A DNA stretch of 64,000 nt from Alteriqipengyuania bathyomarina_B (GCF_038594605.1 NZ_JBCFZM010000002.1:1-64000), one strand, 5' to 3'; shown: positions 1 through 8,963, numbered from the stretch's first letter. The notes: generated from the sequence alone by a model not told the origin. Program-made: numbers and translations.

Positions 1-4
1 CCCC

Positions 5-31
5 GGGGGGGGGGGGGGGGGGGGGGGGGGG
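5..31. repeat. 27-base G homopolymer near the window edge
   Basis: Twenty-seven consecutive G follow four C at the extreme left of the window. Nothing else here resembles it. It lies upstream of folC, where related genomes usually carry accD. It may be an assembly or base-calling artefact at a contig edge, or a real slippage-prone tract; the sequence alone cannot decide. Confidence 0.9.
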
Positions 32-60
32 AAAAGCTGGGCGCGAGGCCCCTCCCCCAA

Positions 61-84
61 CCCCCTCCCCTGAAGGAGAGGGGG
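61..84 (+). promoter_or_regulatory. hairpin overlapping the folC ribosome-binding region
   Basis: A C-rich arm (61-70) can pair with a G-rich arm (75-84) across a TGAA loop, with one mismatch. The G-rich arm is also the purine-rich ribosome-binding region of folC, ending 8 bases before the ATG at 93. Similar C/G-rich palindromes are common intergenic repeats in sphingomonads, so this may be only a repeat unit; control of folC translation is an inference. Confidence 0.35.
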
Positions 85-92
85 CTTACGAA

Positions 93-1388
93 ATGAAAGA
101 CTTCGCCCGCTCAGACGACCCCGCCGTTCAGGCGCAGCTCGACCGGCTGGCCGCGCTCTCGGTGCCCGATGGACGGCTGGGGCTGGAAACGATCCGCGCG
201 CTGCTCAGCAGGCTTGGCGACCCACAGGACCGCCTGCCGCCTGTGTTCCATGTCGCGGGCACCAACGGCAAGGGATCGACCTGCGCCTTCCTGCGCGCCA
301 TGCTGGAGGCGGACGGCAAACGCGTCCACGTTGCCACCAGCCCGCATCTGGTGCGCTATAACGAGCGCATCCGGGTCGCCGGCAAGCTGATCGAGGATGC
401 GCAGCTCGCCGCGCTGCTGGCCGAGGTGCTCGATGCAGGCAGCGACTTGAGCCCGAGCTTCTTCGAGGTCACCATTGCCGCCACCTTCCTCGCCTTCGCG
501 CGCGAACCGGCAGACGCCTGCGTTATCGAGGTCGGCCTCGGCGGGCGCTTCGATGCGACCAACGTGCTGCGCGCGGATGTGCTCGCCGCTTGCGGGATCG
601 CCGCACTGGGGATCGATCACGAACGCTTCCTGCTCGCACCCGAAGAAGGCGTGCCCACCGAACCGATCGCGCGCATAGGGTTCGAAAAGGCGGGGATCGC
701 GAAGCCCGGCGTACCACTGGTGACGCTCTCCTACCCAGAGGGCCCAACGCTCGAAATCGAGAGCGCGGCCCTTTCGCGCGAGGCGCTGCTCGCGATGCGC
801 GCAGAGCACTGGCACGCGAGCAGCACCGAAATCGGGCTGCACTATGCCGACGAGCACGGCGAACTCGCCCTGCCCCTCCCCGCGCTGCCCGGCGCGCATC
901 AGGCGGAGAATGCCGCACTCGCCATCGCCATGCTGCGCCATCAGGACCGGGTGAGCGTGTCGCGCGATGCGATGGCTCAAGGGCTGCGCACCGCCAGCTG
1001 GCCCGCGCGGCTCCAGCGCCTCCCCGCCTCTCCGCTGACGGGTGCGCGCGAGGTCTGGGTCGATGGCGGCCACAACCCCGATGCGGGCGAGGCGCTGGCG
1101 CGACATTTCTCCGGCCAGCGGCTGCACCTCGTGCTCGGCATGCTCGCCAACAAGCAGCCCCGCGCTTTGCTCGATCCGATGGAAGGTAGTATCGCAAGCA
1201 TCACCGTTGTGCCCGTGCCGGGGCACGAGCATCACGCGCCCGGGGCTTTCGGGCCGGATGCGAACGCTGCGGAGACGGTCGCCAATGCGCTGGCTGGCCT
1301 GCCCGACGACGGCCTGCCGGTGCTTATCGCAGGCTCGCTCTATCTGGCGGGCGACATGCTTCGGCTCAGTGGCGCACTGCCCGATTGA
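93..1388 (+). CDS. folC: bifunctional folylpolyglutamate synthase / dihydrofolate synthase
   Basis: Mur-ligase-type enzyme of 431 aa that adds glutamate to dihydropteroate and to reduced folates in the cytoplasm, using ATP. The nucleotide-binding loop GTNGKGST lies near residues 56-63, followed by the family segment TSPHLVRYNERI, and the C-terminal glutamate-ligase domain contains DGGHNPDAG. Length is normal for FolC. ATG 93 follows a GGAG-rich ribosome-binding region. The gene converges on the LuxR-type gene with a 13-base gap. The family assignment is secure; which of the two activities dominates cannot be read from sequence. Confidence 0.95.
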   Translation: MKDFARSDDPAVQAQLDRLAALSVPDGRLGLETIRALLSRLGDPQDRLPPVFHVAGTNGKGSTCAFLRAMLEADGKRVHVATSPHLVRYNERIRVAGKLIEDAQLAALLAEVLDAGSDLSPSFFEVTIAATFLAFAREPADACVIEVGLGGRFDATNVLRADVLAACGIAALGIDHERFLLAPEEGVPTEPIARIGFEKAGIAKPGVPLVTLSYPEGPTLEIESAALSREALLAMRAEHWHASSTEIGLHYADEHGELALPLPALPGAHQAENAALAIAMLRHQDRVSVSRDAMAQGLRTASWPARLQRLPASPLTGAREVWVDGGHNPDAGEALARHFSGQRLHLVLGMLANKQPRALLDPMEGSIASITVVPVPGHEHHAPGAFGPDANAAETVANALAGLPDDGLPVLIAGSLYLAGDMLRLSGALPD

Positions 1389-1401
1389 ACGGCCACCACA
1401 G

Positions 1402-2154
1402 TCAGTCCGCGCGGGTAAGGAAGACCGTGATCGTGCCCGGCTCTCCCTCGCCCATGAAGCGCATGTCGATCGTTTCGACTCCGCCGACACCAAGGTCGGC
1501 CAAACTTTCGAGAAAAGGCCGGTTGGCGACCGAACGGATCGCTGCCTGCCGGTCCTCCGCCGCCACGTGCGCGTTCACCTCGCACAGGGTCGTCCGGCAG
1601 CGCACGGCGACAATTCCGACGCCCTCGCGGCCCGTGAAGCGGCGGCCCAGTTCCTTCTGCGTGGTCAGAGCCCAGTCGGCATCGCTGCGCTGGCTTTCAA
1701 GCTGCTGGCGCAGCGCCATGCCGGGCTCGGCGAGCGGGGGCAGCCCCTCGTCGACGACAGGCTGGGGCTCCCCGCTGGAAAGCTGCGTCAACGCGACGAG
1801 CGTGGCGGTACCGAGTGCGAGAATGGACATGATGAGCAAACCTTTCGTGGTCGGCCACCCTGCCGGGATTGGCGAGCGGCGCAGCCCCTCGTCCACCAGC
1901 CCGGCATCATCCGGAACCACAGAAAGGTTGTCACAGGAAATTTGTAGGTCGCTCGGAAAGAGCGCGCGCGCCAGATCCCGGCTGCTCTGCGCGCCGGTTT
2001 TGCGGCGTGCGCTGCGCAGCCTCTCGTTCACCGCATTCTCGGTCAGACCGAGTTCGACGGCTGCCGTCTTGATCGTGTGCCCGGCGGAGAGCAGCTGGAG
2101 AACCTGTGCCTCGCCGTCGTTCAGCTTGGCAAGATCGTCGGGCGAGAGCGACAA
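1402..2154 (-). CDS. membrane-anchored LuxR-type HTH regulator
   Basis: The N-terminal about 65 residues form a LuxR/sigma-region-4-like HTH, with the recognition segment around TAAVELGLTENAVNERLRSA. One hydrophobic segment follows (about residues 105-130), then a C-terminal domain of unknown role that would lie outside the membrane. This suggests a one-component membrane regulator. The frame can start at ATG 2199, but that overlaps the upstream AmpG-like gene by 41 bases. A TTG at 2154, four bases past the AmpG stop, gives a 250-aa product and fits operon spacing better, so I list it. Co-transcription with the transporter is likely. Target genes are unknown. Confidence 0.8.
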   Translation of the reverse strand: MSLSPDDLAKLNDGEAQVLQLLSAGHTIKTAAVELGLTENAVNERLRSARRKTGAQSSRDLARALFPSDLQISCDNLSVVPDDAGLVDEGLRRSPIPAGWPTTKGLLIMSILALGTATLVALTQLSSGEPQPVVDEGLPPLAEPGMALRQQLESQRSDADWALTTQKELGRRFTGREGVGIVAVRCRTTLCEVNAHVAAEDRQAAIRSVANRPFLESLADLGVGGVETIDMRFMGEGEPGTITVFLTRAD

Positions 2155-2158
2155 GCCG

Positions 2159-3952
2159 CTATTCCGCCGGAGCGGCCTCCGGGTCGGGCGGCGGTGCATT
2201 CTGCGCCCGCCCCGAACGCGCCTGCCGCACCCACTCGATGATACACAGCACCACCGCGAACATGCCGATCAGCGTCGTCAGGATGAACACGTCGAAATAG
2301 CCGCGCTCTTCGATCATCTGGCCCAGCGCGCCGCGCCCCAGCGTGCCGACCAGCAGCGTCAGCGAGGACAGCAGCGCATATTGCACCGCCGAATATCCGC
2401 GCGACACGATGCTGGAGAGGTAGGCGACGAAGGCCGCCCCCGCGATGCCGACCGCGATGTTCTCGCCCGCGATCGCCATCATCAGCGTCGCCAGCCGCTC
2501 GTCACCGCCGAGTGCCGAGACCAGCCGGGTGAAGCCGATCGTATCACTCACCGCCTGGACCCGCACGCCGCCAATGGCGAGGTCGGCGTAGAGCAGGTTG
2601 GTGATCGCGGCGAGAAACGCGCCGAGCGTCAGCGTCAGCATCCGGCCTATCGCCGTCAGCATGTAGCCGCCCACGGCGAGGCCGAGGATCAGCGCGCCGA
2701 CGCCGAAGAACTTGGAGGCAACCGCCACCTCGTCCTTCGTATATTCCAGCTCTCCGAGGTAGAACGGATAGGCAAAGGTGCCCCAGATCGCGTCGGTGAT
2801 GCGGTAGGTCAGGACCAGCGCGATGACGATGATTATCGCCCAGCCGAGTCGCCCGACAAGGTCGGTCAGCGGCAGGACCAGCGCGCGGTAAAGGTGGTCC
2901 ATCGCCCGGTCCATGCTGCTGGTCGCGGCGTAGGGCGACATGGTCTTGCCGGTCTGCGTGGTCGGCTCCGAACCGTCGAAGGTCGCGGGGATGACATGCT
3001 GCCCGCCGCGCTGCACGCGCACGAGCCATGCTGCGATCAGCGCGGGCACCACGACGGTCGCAATCACGATCAGCGGGCCCATGTTGCTGATGAACTCTAC
3101 CGAATCGGGCCGCGCGTCCGGGTTGCTGGTGAGCGACCGGACCATGAAGATGCCGACCGTGACGAGCGCCCAGCCCCACAGCACGCCGACCGCGGCCAAC
3201 GCCCATGCCCGGACGCGGGGCACGATCTGCCCGGTGACGCGCAGGCCATGCGGATCGGCGAGGTCGTGATCGTCCGCATCGAGCGTGGCGGAGGCATCGG
3301 TGTCGGGCGCCCACAGGCCGGAAATCCCGACCAGCAGCATGATCCCGCCCATTGTCAGGTAAACGGTTGGCCAGTCGGTCCGCTCCGCCATGAACAGCGC
3401 CAGTGCGCCGCCGACCAGCGCGGCGATGCGATAGCCCATCTGGTAGACGGTGGAGAGGATATCGATCGTCGCCACCTCGTCCGCCACGTCGACGCGCCAT
3501 GCGTCGATCACGACGTCCTGGGTGGCACTGGCGAAGGCCGCGAGCCCGGCCAGCAGGCTGAAGAGGGCGATGGTCTCGTTCGAAGGCGCGATGAAGCTGA
3601 GCGACACCAGCGCTACCCCGATTATCATCTGCGCGGTGACGATCCACTGCTTGCGCTTGCCCAGCCTGCGCAGGCCGGGAATGTCGACCCGGTCGAGCGC
3701 GGGCGACCAGAGGAACTTGAAGGCATAGGCAAGGCCGATCAGCGAAAAGACGCCCATCGTCTCCAGATCGATCTCGCCGGAATCGGAGAGCCAGGCGTAA
3801 AGCGTGCCCAGCACCAGCGCATAGGGCAGCCCCGCAGCGAAGCCGAACAGCAGCATATAGGCCGTCTTGGCCTGACCGAGCGAACGCAACACGGTGCGCC
3901 AGCCCGGCTTCTGATTTTCGGCCCGAGTGGTGTCACTCTTCGCATCGGCCAT
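2159..3952 (-). CDS. AmpG-like muropeptide permease (MFS)
   Basis: Major facilitator protein of 597 aa with about 12-14 hydrophobic segments in the inner membrane. The early segment with FLWSPALDR, followed by the SATQDVVIDAWRVD region, matches the AmpG family, which imports anhydro-muropeptides for peptidoglycan recycling. The protein is longer than enterobacterial AmpG because of a large central hydrophilic loop (about residues 330-370). The C-terminus ends in a Pro/Ala-rich tail. It is the first gene of a probable two-gene unit with the HTH regulator. No ampC, nagZ or ampD gene is nearby. Substrate assignment rests on family likeness only. Confidence 0.85.
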   Translation of the reverse strand: MADAKSDTTRAENQKPGWRTVLRSLGQAKTAYMLLFGFAAGLPYALVLGTLYAWLSDSGEIDLETMGVFSLIGLAYAFKFLWSPALDRVDIPGLRRLGKRKQWIVTAQMIIGVALVSLSFIAPSNETIALFSLLAGLAAFASATQDVVIDAWRVDVADEVATIDILSTVYQMGYRIAALVGGALALFMAERTDWPTVYLTMGGIMLLVGISGLWAPDTDASATLDADDHDLADPHGLRVTGQIVPRVRAWALAAVGVLWGWALVTVGIFMVRSLTSNPDARPDSVEFISNMGPLIVIATVVVPALIAAWLVRVQRGGQHVIPATFDGSEPTTQTGKTMSPYAATSSMDRAMDHLYRALVLPLTDLVGRLGWAIIIVIALVLTYRITDAIWGTFAYPFYLGELEYTKDEVAVASKFFGVGALILGLAVGGYMLTAIGRMLTLTLGAFLAAITNLLYADLAIGGVRVQAVSDTIGFTRLVSALGGDERLATLMMAIAGENIAVGIAGAAFVAYLSSIVSRGYSAVQYALLSSLTLLVGTLGRGALGQMIEERGYFDVFILTTLIGMFAVVLCIIEWVRQARSGRAQNAPPPDPEAAPAE

Positions 3953-4184
3953 GGGAACCCTCCTGAAATCGTCGGGCCTTCTGTAGCCCTTCTTCGTCCG
4001 GCCCGCCTAGCCCTGATAGGCACTCTCCCAAGCTACCCCTCGCCCGCAGCTCCATCGTGCAGTGCGAAAAGTTCGCCATGATTTCAGTCCATTCTTTGCG
4101 GAGCCGGAATTTTTGGGAGTTCGAAGGTTACTTGCGCCGCAATTGGGGATAAAACTGCTGCGGGATGGACAGGGGCGGTGCGCT

Positions 4185-4415
4185 ATGGGGACCGAGAATC
4201 GGGGGCTTACCTTCGGGCGAATTCATTGCTGGTTGCGGGGACACAAGATAGACCGCCACCGCGTATGGTACGACGGGTTCGATCATCGCACCACCTGTCG
4301 GCGCTGCGGCACCCCGCTGATAAAGGGCCTGGAAAAATGGCGCCCCTTTGCTTCCGATACCGATCTGGATCCCCGCCGCAAACCGCACCCGCATTACTCC
4401 GAGACCGGCATCTAG
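4185..4415 (+). CDS. small zinc-ribbon-like protein
   Basis: A 76-aa protein with one Cys followed by GH, then a His-rich stretch and a C-terminal TCRRCG knuckle, suggesting a single small metal-binding or DNA/RNA-binding module. ATG 4185 is preceded by AGGGGCGG at suitable spacing. The frame opens further upstream (4062), but that extension has no obvious ribosome-binding site and looks non-coding. I do not recognise a named family. It precedes rluB by about 50 bases on the same strand and may be co-transcribed. Confidence 0.6.
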   Translation: MGTENRGLTFGRIHCWLRGHKIDRHRVWYDGFDHRTTCRRCGTPLIKGLEKWRPFASDTDLDPRRKPHPHYSETGI

Positions 4416-4463
4416 GTCGCAATTCGGTTGGAGGATTGGCGGCGCGCCGTTAAGCGGGCCTGC

Positions 4464-5222
4464 ATGACCGAAACGGAGAGAACCGGCGATCGCATCGCCA
4501 AGCTGCTGGCGCGCGCAGGCGTGGCAAGCCGCCGCGAGGTGGAGCGCATGATCGCCGACGGACGCATCGCCATTAACGGAGAGACGGTCGAGACGCCCAA
4601 CACCCTGCTCGAACATCTGCGCGGTGTGACCGTGGACGGCAAAGCCGTCGCCAAACCGGAGCCAACGCGTCTGTTTGCCTTTCACAAGCCGACCGGGCTG
4701 CTCACGGCCGAGCGGGATCCGAAAGGGCGGCCGACGATCTACGATGCGTTGCGCAATGCCCTGCCCAAGGATGCGCCGCGGGTGATGCCGATCGGGCGGC
4801 TCGACTTCAATACCGAAGGGCTGCTGCTGCTGACCAATGACGGCGAGTTCAAGCGGTTGCTCGAACTGCCCGCCAATGCGGTCGAGCGCACCTATCGCGC
4901 CCGCGCACACGGCGCGGTCAGCCAGGAACAGCTCGAATCGCTGATCGAGGGAATCACCATCGATGGGGTCCATTACGGCCCGATCAACGCCAACCTGGAA
5001 CGCCGCACGGGCGCGAACCAGTGGATCGAACTGACGATTACCGAAGGCAAGAACCGCGAGGTGCGCCGGGTGCTCGAACATCTCGGGCTCGAGGTGAACC
5101 GGCTGATGCGCACCGCCTTCGGGCCGATCGCACTAGGCGATCTGCCCCGCGGTCAGGCTGTCGAGGTGCCCAGGCAGGATATCGGCCGCTTCCGCTCCGC
5201 CGCGAAGAAAGACAAGCGCTGA
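4464..5222 (+). CDS. rluB: RluB/RsuA-type rRNA pseudouridine synthase
   Basis: N-terminal S4 RNA-binding domain (about residues 6-60) followed by a pseudouridine synthase domain with the catalytic segment GRLDFNTEGLLLLTNDG, where the Asp attacks the uridine. The end motif TEGKNREVRRV is typical of the RluB/RluE/RluF group. It modifies 23S rRNA in the cytoplasm. ATG 4464 is preferred over an in-frame start at 4428 because it begins directly at the S4 domain. The gene ends in a TGATG overlap with rsmD, so the two rRNA-modification genes are probably translationally coupled. The exact rRNA position is inferred from family. Confidence 0.9.
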   Translation: MTETERTGDRIAKLLARAGVASRREVERMIADGRIAINGETVETPNTLLEHLRGVTVDGKAVAKPEPTRLFAFHKPTGLLTAERDPKGRPTIYDALRNALPKDAPRVMPIGRLDFNTEGLLLLTNDGEFKRLLELPANAVERTYRARAHGAVSQEQLESLIEGITIDGVHYGPINANLERRTGANQWIELTITEGKNREVRRVLEHLGLEVNRLMRTAFGPIALGDLPRGQAVEVPRQDIGRFRSAAKKDKR

Positions 5223-5773
5223 TGCGGATCGTCGCTGGCGATTGGCGGGGGCGCTCGATCAAGGCCCCGCAGGGGGAGACGACCCGCCCGACGGCGGATC
5301 GCACGCGAGAGACGCTGTTCAACATGCTGGCGAGCCGTCTCGGCAGTTTCGAAGGGCTGAGCGTGGCGGACCTGTTCGCAGGATCGGGCGCGCTGGGGCT
5401 GGAGGCGCTGTCGCGAGGATGCGCCTCGTGCCTGTTCGTCGAGGAAGACAAGCGCGCGATAGACGCGATCCGCGCCAATATCGCGGCGCTCGATGCCCGG
5501 CCCCGCTGCTCGATCCAGCAGGCGTCGGTGCTGCGGCTGGGGCCCGCCAAGGTCCCCCACGACCTTATCCTGCTCGATCCGCCATACGACACCAATGCAG
5601 GCGTCGTCGCGATCGACCGGCTGGCACGGCTCGGCTGGATCGGCCCCGCGACGCTGGTGTCTCTGGAGGTTTCCGCGAATGCCGATGTCGCCATCCGCAG
5701 CATGGAGATCGAGGCCGAACGGAAGGTCGGCAAGGCCAAGCTCTATCTGCTCCGCCTGGCGTCCGCCACTTAG
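5222..5773 (+). CDS. rsmD: 16S rRNA (guanine(966)-N2)-methyltransferase
   Basis: A 183-aa Rossmann methyltransferase. MRIVAGDWRGR at the start, the SAM-binding motif DLFAGSGALGLEALSRG near residues 51-67, and the catalytic LLDPPYD are diagnostic of RsmD, which methylates G966 of 16S rRNA in the assembling 30S subunit. The ATG overlaps the rluB stop (TGATG). Length is typical for the family. Confidence 0.95.
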   Translation: MRIVAGDWRGRSIKAPQGETTRPTADRTRETLFNMLASRLGSFEGLSVADLFAGSGALGLEALSRGCASCLFVEEDKRAIDAIRANIAALDARPRCSIQQASVLRLGPAKVPHDLILLDPPYDTNAGVVAIDRLARLGWIGPATLVSLEVSANADVAIRSMEIEAERKVGKAKLYLLRLASAT

Positions 5774-5861
5774 CCGAACCGGAGCCCAAACATGCCAGTG
5801 GCAGCACCCGGACTTACCGAATGCTGCCACCTTGCAATTGTCTTGATCGTTAGCGTGGCGC

Positions 5862-6353
5862 TTAGCGTGCGCCGCGATTGATGCAGTTATCCTGCTCCAT
5901 CGGCTCGCAGATCGGCAGGTTGGCCGGCGGAGGACCTTCATCGCCCGGCGTGGGCTGGACCACCGCATTGCTCTGGTAAGTGATCCGACCGCTGGTCGAT
6001 GTCGTCGACGTCTGCGTAGCTGGCATGGAGCCGGAAAGCTGCGAGTTGATCGATTGCCAGGCGGCGGTGCGCTGTGCCGGCGCCATCTCGACGATGCGCA
6101 CGCGCTGTTCGTTATTCAGGCTATCCCACCAGATCTTCTTCTGGCTGTCGTTGAGCGTCCAGTAATATTCCTGGGCTGCCTTAGGCCATGCCTGATAGGT
6201 CATGCGGTTCTCCGCCGACCAGTTCATGTACATGGCTTCCTGCGCATCGGTCATCATGTAGGACTCTGCCTCGTTATGATGATCGGCGAGCGCCGGAACT
6301 GCGGTGAGTGCGAGGCCGCAGGCGGCAGTCGAAGCGATAATCAGCTTTTTCAT
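5862..6353 (-). CDS. exported protein of unknown function
   Basis: A 163-aa protein with a clear Sec signal peptide (KK, hydrophobic core, cleavage after PALA, about residue 22). The mature part has a Trp/Met/Tyr-rich segment (about residues 35-90) and a Thr/Ser- and Pro-rich C-terminal half with two Cys. ATG 6353 follows AAGGAGA at good spacing; longer in-frame starts lack this. Probably periplasmic. I do not recognise the family. It is transcribed divergently from the UvrD/PcrA helicase. Confidence 0.8.
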   Translation of the reverse strand: MKKLIIASTAACGLALTAVPALADHHNEAESYMMTDAQEAMYMNWSAENRMTYQAWPKAAQEYYWTLNDSQKKIWWDSLNNEQRVRIVEMAPAQRTAAWQSINSQLSGSMPATQTSTTSTSGRITYQSNAVVQPTPGDEGPPPANLPICEPMEQDNCINRGAR

Positions 6354-6461
6354 GTCTCTGTCTCCTTTTTCCCTCGTCCTTGCCCAACCAACGGGACCTC
6401 CGGGGCGAAGTTCCGAATGCGGTGGACGCATCGAAAAGCGCGCCTTGCCCCCTCCCGCTGC

Positions 6462-6476
6462 GTTCCCTACTTGTTC
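6462..6476. promoter_or_regulatory. LexA-type SOS box upstream of uvrD/pcrA
   Basis: GTTC, seven bases, GTTC: the known alphaproteobacterial LexA operator form. It lies 10 bases before the helicase ATG. The same spaced motif is found in front of recA and uvrA in this window, which makes chance less likely. Confidence 0.75.
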
Positions 6477-6486
6477 GGGCACAGCC

Positions 6487-8796
6487 ATGAATAATGCTTT
6501 CCCCCTTGCCGAAGCCGCCGGAGATACGGACATTCCGCCCTATGCCGCGCGGTTGAACACCCCCCAGCGCGAGGCGGTGCTGACCACCGAAGGGCCGGTG
6601 CTGATGCTGGCGGGCGCGGGCACGGGCAAGACCTCCGCCCTCACCGCAAGGCTGGCACACCTCGTCGCCATGCGGCTCGCCTGGCCCAGCGAAATCCTGT
6701 GCGTCACCTTCACCAACAAGGCCGCGCGCGAGATGCGCGAACGCGTAGGCCGCCATATCGGCGATTCGGTGGAAGGCATGCCCTGGCTCGGCACGTTCCA
6801 CGCGATCGGCGCGAAGATGCTTCGTCGCCATGCGGAGCTTGTCGGCCTGCAATCGAACTTCACGATCATCGATCCGGACGACCAGCTGCGGCTGTTGAAG
6901 ACGCTGATCTCCGAGGCGGATCTCGACGAAAAGCGCTGGCCCGCGCGCCAGCTCGCCGGGCTGATCGACCGGTGGAAGAACCGCGGGCTCAACCCAGGCG
7001 ATCTCGATACGGTCGAGAACGAATCCTATGCCAACGGGCGCGGTGCGCAGCTCTACAAGACCTATCAGAAGCGGCTGCAGGCGCTGAACGCGTGCGATTT
7101 CGGCGACCTGCTGCTCCACATGCTTAACATCTTCCGGCAGCATTCGGATGTGCTGGCGCAATACCAGAACCGCTTCAAATACATCCTCGTCGACGAATAT
7201 CAGGACACCAACCAGGTCCAGTACCTGTGGCTGCGCCTGCTCGCGCAGACTCGCAAGAACATCTGCGTGGTGGGTGACGACGACCAGTCGATTTATTCGT
7301 GGCGCGGCGCGGAAGTGGCGAACATCCTGAAGTTCGAGAAGGATTTTCCCGGCGCCAAGGTCATCAAGCTGGAGCAGAACTATCGCTCCACCCCGCATAT
7401 CCTTGGCGCGGCGTCGGGCCTGATCGGCGAGAACAGCCAGCGGCTCGGCAAGGAATTGTGGACCGAGGCCGACGGGGGCACGAAGGTCCGCGTCATCGGC
7501 GTATGGGACGGGCCCGAAGAGGCACGCCGCGTCGGCGAAGAGATTGAGAGCCTCGAACGCTCCGGTGTGGGCCTCGACGAGGTCGCGATCCTCGTGCGCG
7601 CCCAGTACCAGACCCGCGAGTTCGAAGACCGCTTCATCCAGATCGGGATGAACTATCGCATCATCGGCGGTTTCCGCTTTTATGAGCGCGCCGAGATCCG
7701 CGACGCCCTCGCCTATCTGCGGGTCATCGCGCAGCCGGCCGACGATCTCGCATTCGAGCGGATCTACAACCAGCCCAAGCGCGGCCTCGGCGCGAAGACG
7801 CTCGAGAAGATGTACCAGCATTCGCGGCGCACCGGCATGCCGCTGGCCGCTGCAAGCCTCGATCTGGCGGATAGTGACGAACTGCCCGCCCGGGCGCGCG
7901 GTACGATCGGCGCCTTGATGCGCCAGTTCCTCCAGTGGCGCGAACAGGCAGACAGCCTCGCCCCCGCCGAACTGCTGCGGCAGGTGCTGGAAGAAAGCGG
8001 CTACCAGGCAATGCTCGAGAACGAGCGTTCGGTCGAAGCCAAGGGTCGGCTGGAAAACCTGTCCGAACTCGTCCGCGCCGTGGAAGACTACGAGACGCTC
8101 GGCGACTTCCTCGAGCACGTCGCGCTGGTGATGGACAACGAGGCCAACGCCGAAGAGGCGAAGGTGACCATCATGACCATCCATGCCGCGAAGGGGCTGG
8201 AGTTCGATCACCTGTTCCTCGTCGGGTGGGAGGAAGGCGTATTTCCTTCGCAGCGTTCGCTCGACGAAGGCGGTCTTGCCAGCCTCGAAGAGGAACGCCG
8301 CCTCGCCTACGTCGCGATCACACGGGCGAAGAAAGCGTGCACGATCCTGCACGCCGCGAATCGGCGCATCTACGGCCAGTGGACCAGTTCGATCCCCAGC
8401 CGCTTCATCGAGGAATTGCCCGACGACCACGTCGAGAGCGAAACCACCATGTCGGGCGGCGCTTCGCTATGGCGCGCGAACTGGAGCGAGAGCGACGATC
8501 CCTTCGCGCATGTCACGCGCGACCGGCCCGATCGCTCGCAAAAGCGCGGCCCTGGCTGGCAGCGTGCCCTCGCGACCGGATACGAGACGAAGCCTGCGCG
8601 GCTGCAAGAAAGCCGCCGCTCGGCTGCCAGTTTCGCGGCCAAGCCGCGCACCGATGTGGCGCTGGGCGCGCGCGTTTTCCACGACAAGTTCGGCTATGGC
8701 ACTGTGATGAGCCAGGAAGGCAACAAGCTGGAAATCGAATTCGAGACCAGCGGGACCAAGCGCGTGATCGACAGCTTCGTCAAGCTGGCGGACTGA
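6487..8796 (+). CDS. UvrD/PcrA/Rep-type ATP-dependent DNA helicase
   Basis: Superfamily 1A 3'-5' DNA helicase of 769 aa. Visible motifs: Q-motif LNTPQREAV, Walker A AGAGTGKT, motif Ia TFTNKAAREM, motif II VDEYQDTN, motif III GDDDQSIYSWRGA, motif IV NYRS, motif V TIHAAKGLEFDHLF, motif VI AYVAITRAKK. A C-terminal PcrA-like Tudor domain follows (about residues 715-765). It acts in nucleotide excision repair and in removal of RecA filaments or stalled forks. ATG 6487 is chosen because an upstream in-frame start would overlap the divergent signal-peptide gene. A LexA-type box sits just before the start, so SOS induction is expected. Confidence 0.93.
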   Translation: MNNAFPLAEAAGDTDIPPYAARLNTPQREAVLTTEGPVLMLAGAGTGKTSALTARLAHLVAMRLAWPSEILCVTFTNKAAREMRERVGRHIGDSVEGMPWLGTFHAIGAKMLRRHAELVGLQSNFTIIDPDDQLRLLKTLISEADLDEKRWPARQLAGLIDRWKNRGLNPGDLDTVENESYANGRGAQLYKTYQKRLQALNACDFGDLLLHMLNIFRQHSDVLAQYQNRFKYILVDEYQDTNQVQYLWLRLLAQTRKNICVVGDDDQSIYSWRGAEVANILKFEKDFPGAKVIKLEQNYRSTPHILGAASGLIGENSQRLGKELWTEADGGTKVRVIGVWDGPEEARRVGEEIESLERSGVGLDEVAILVRAQYQTREFEDRFIQIGMNYRIIGGFRFYERAEIRDALAYLRVIAQPADDLAFERIYNQPKRGLGAKTLEKMYQHSRRTGMPLAAASLDLADSDELPARARGTIGALMRQFLQWREQADSLAPAELLRQVLEESGYQAMLENERSVEAKGRLENLSELVRAVEDYETLGDFLEHVALVMDNEANAEEAKVTIMTIHAAKGLEFDHLFLVGWEEGVFPSQRSLDEGGLASLEEERRLAYVAITRAKKACTILHAANRRIYGQWTSSIPSRFIEELPDDHVESETTMSGGASLWRANWSESDDPFAHVTRDRPDRSQKRGPGWQRALATGYETKPARLQESRRSAASFAAKPRTDVALGARVFHDKFGYGTVMSQEGNKLEIEFETSGTKRVIDSFVKLAD

Positions 8797-8963
8797 TGTT
8801 CGATCTGCTGGACGTGTTTGACTTTCTGATCCGCGGCCTCAAACCACCTATCGGCAAGCATTAGGGATGGTGGGTGCTGTGGGCGCCACTCGCTGGCCTG
8901 TGTTTCGCTGGCATCGCGTTTCTTGCCTGGATTGTGGCAGTGCTCTTGGGGCTGGTCGATTAG
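8796..8963 (+). pseudogene. small membrane protein interrupted by an in-frame TAG
   Basis: An ATG overlapping the helicase stop (TGATG) opens a 22-codon frame that ends in TAG at 8862-8864. The same frame then stays open for 32 codons, encoding Gly-Trp-Trp and a strongly hydrophobic membrane segment, and ends at 8961-8963. Read through, it would be a 55-residue single-span membrane protein with an amphipathic N-terminus. The continuity of frame and the hydrophobic second half suggest one gene with a nonsense mutation or a base error. The 3' end meets the stop of the convergent GGDEF gene. Confidence 0.55.

Noticed and set aside
1385..4081. An 898-codon plus-strand frame opposite the LuxR-type and AmpG-like genes
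   Set aside because: Arg/His/Gln-rich, domain-free and antisense to clear genes; a GC-driven shadow.
6274..8430. A 718-codon minus-strand frame inside the helicase gene
   Set aside because: The helicase has all superfamily 1 motifs in the plus frame; the minus frame has no domain signature.
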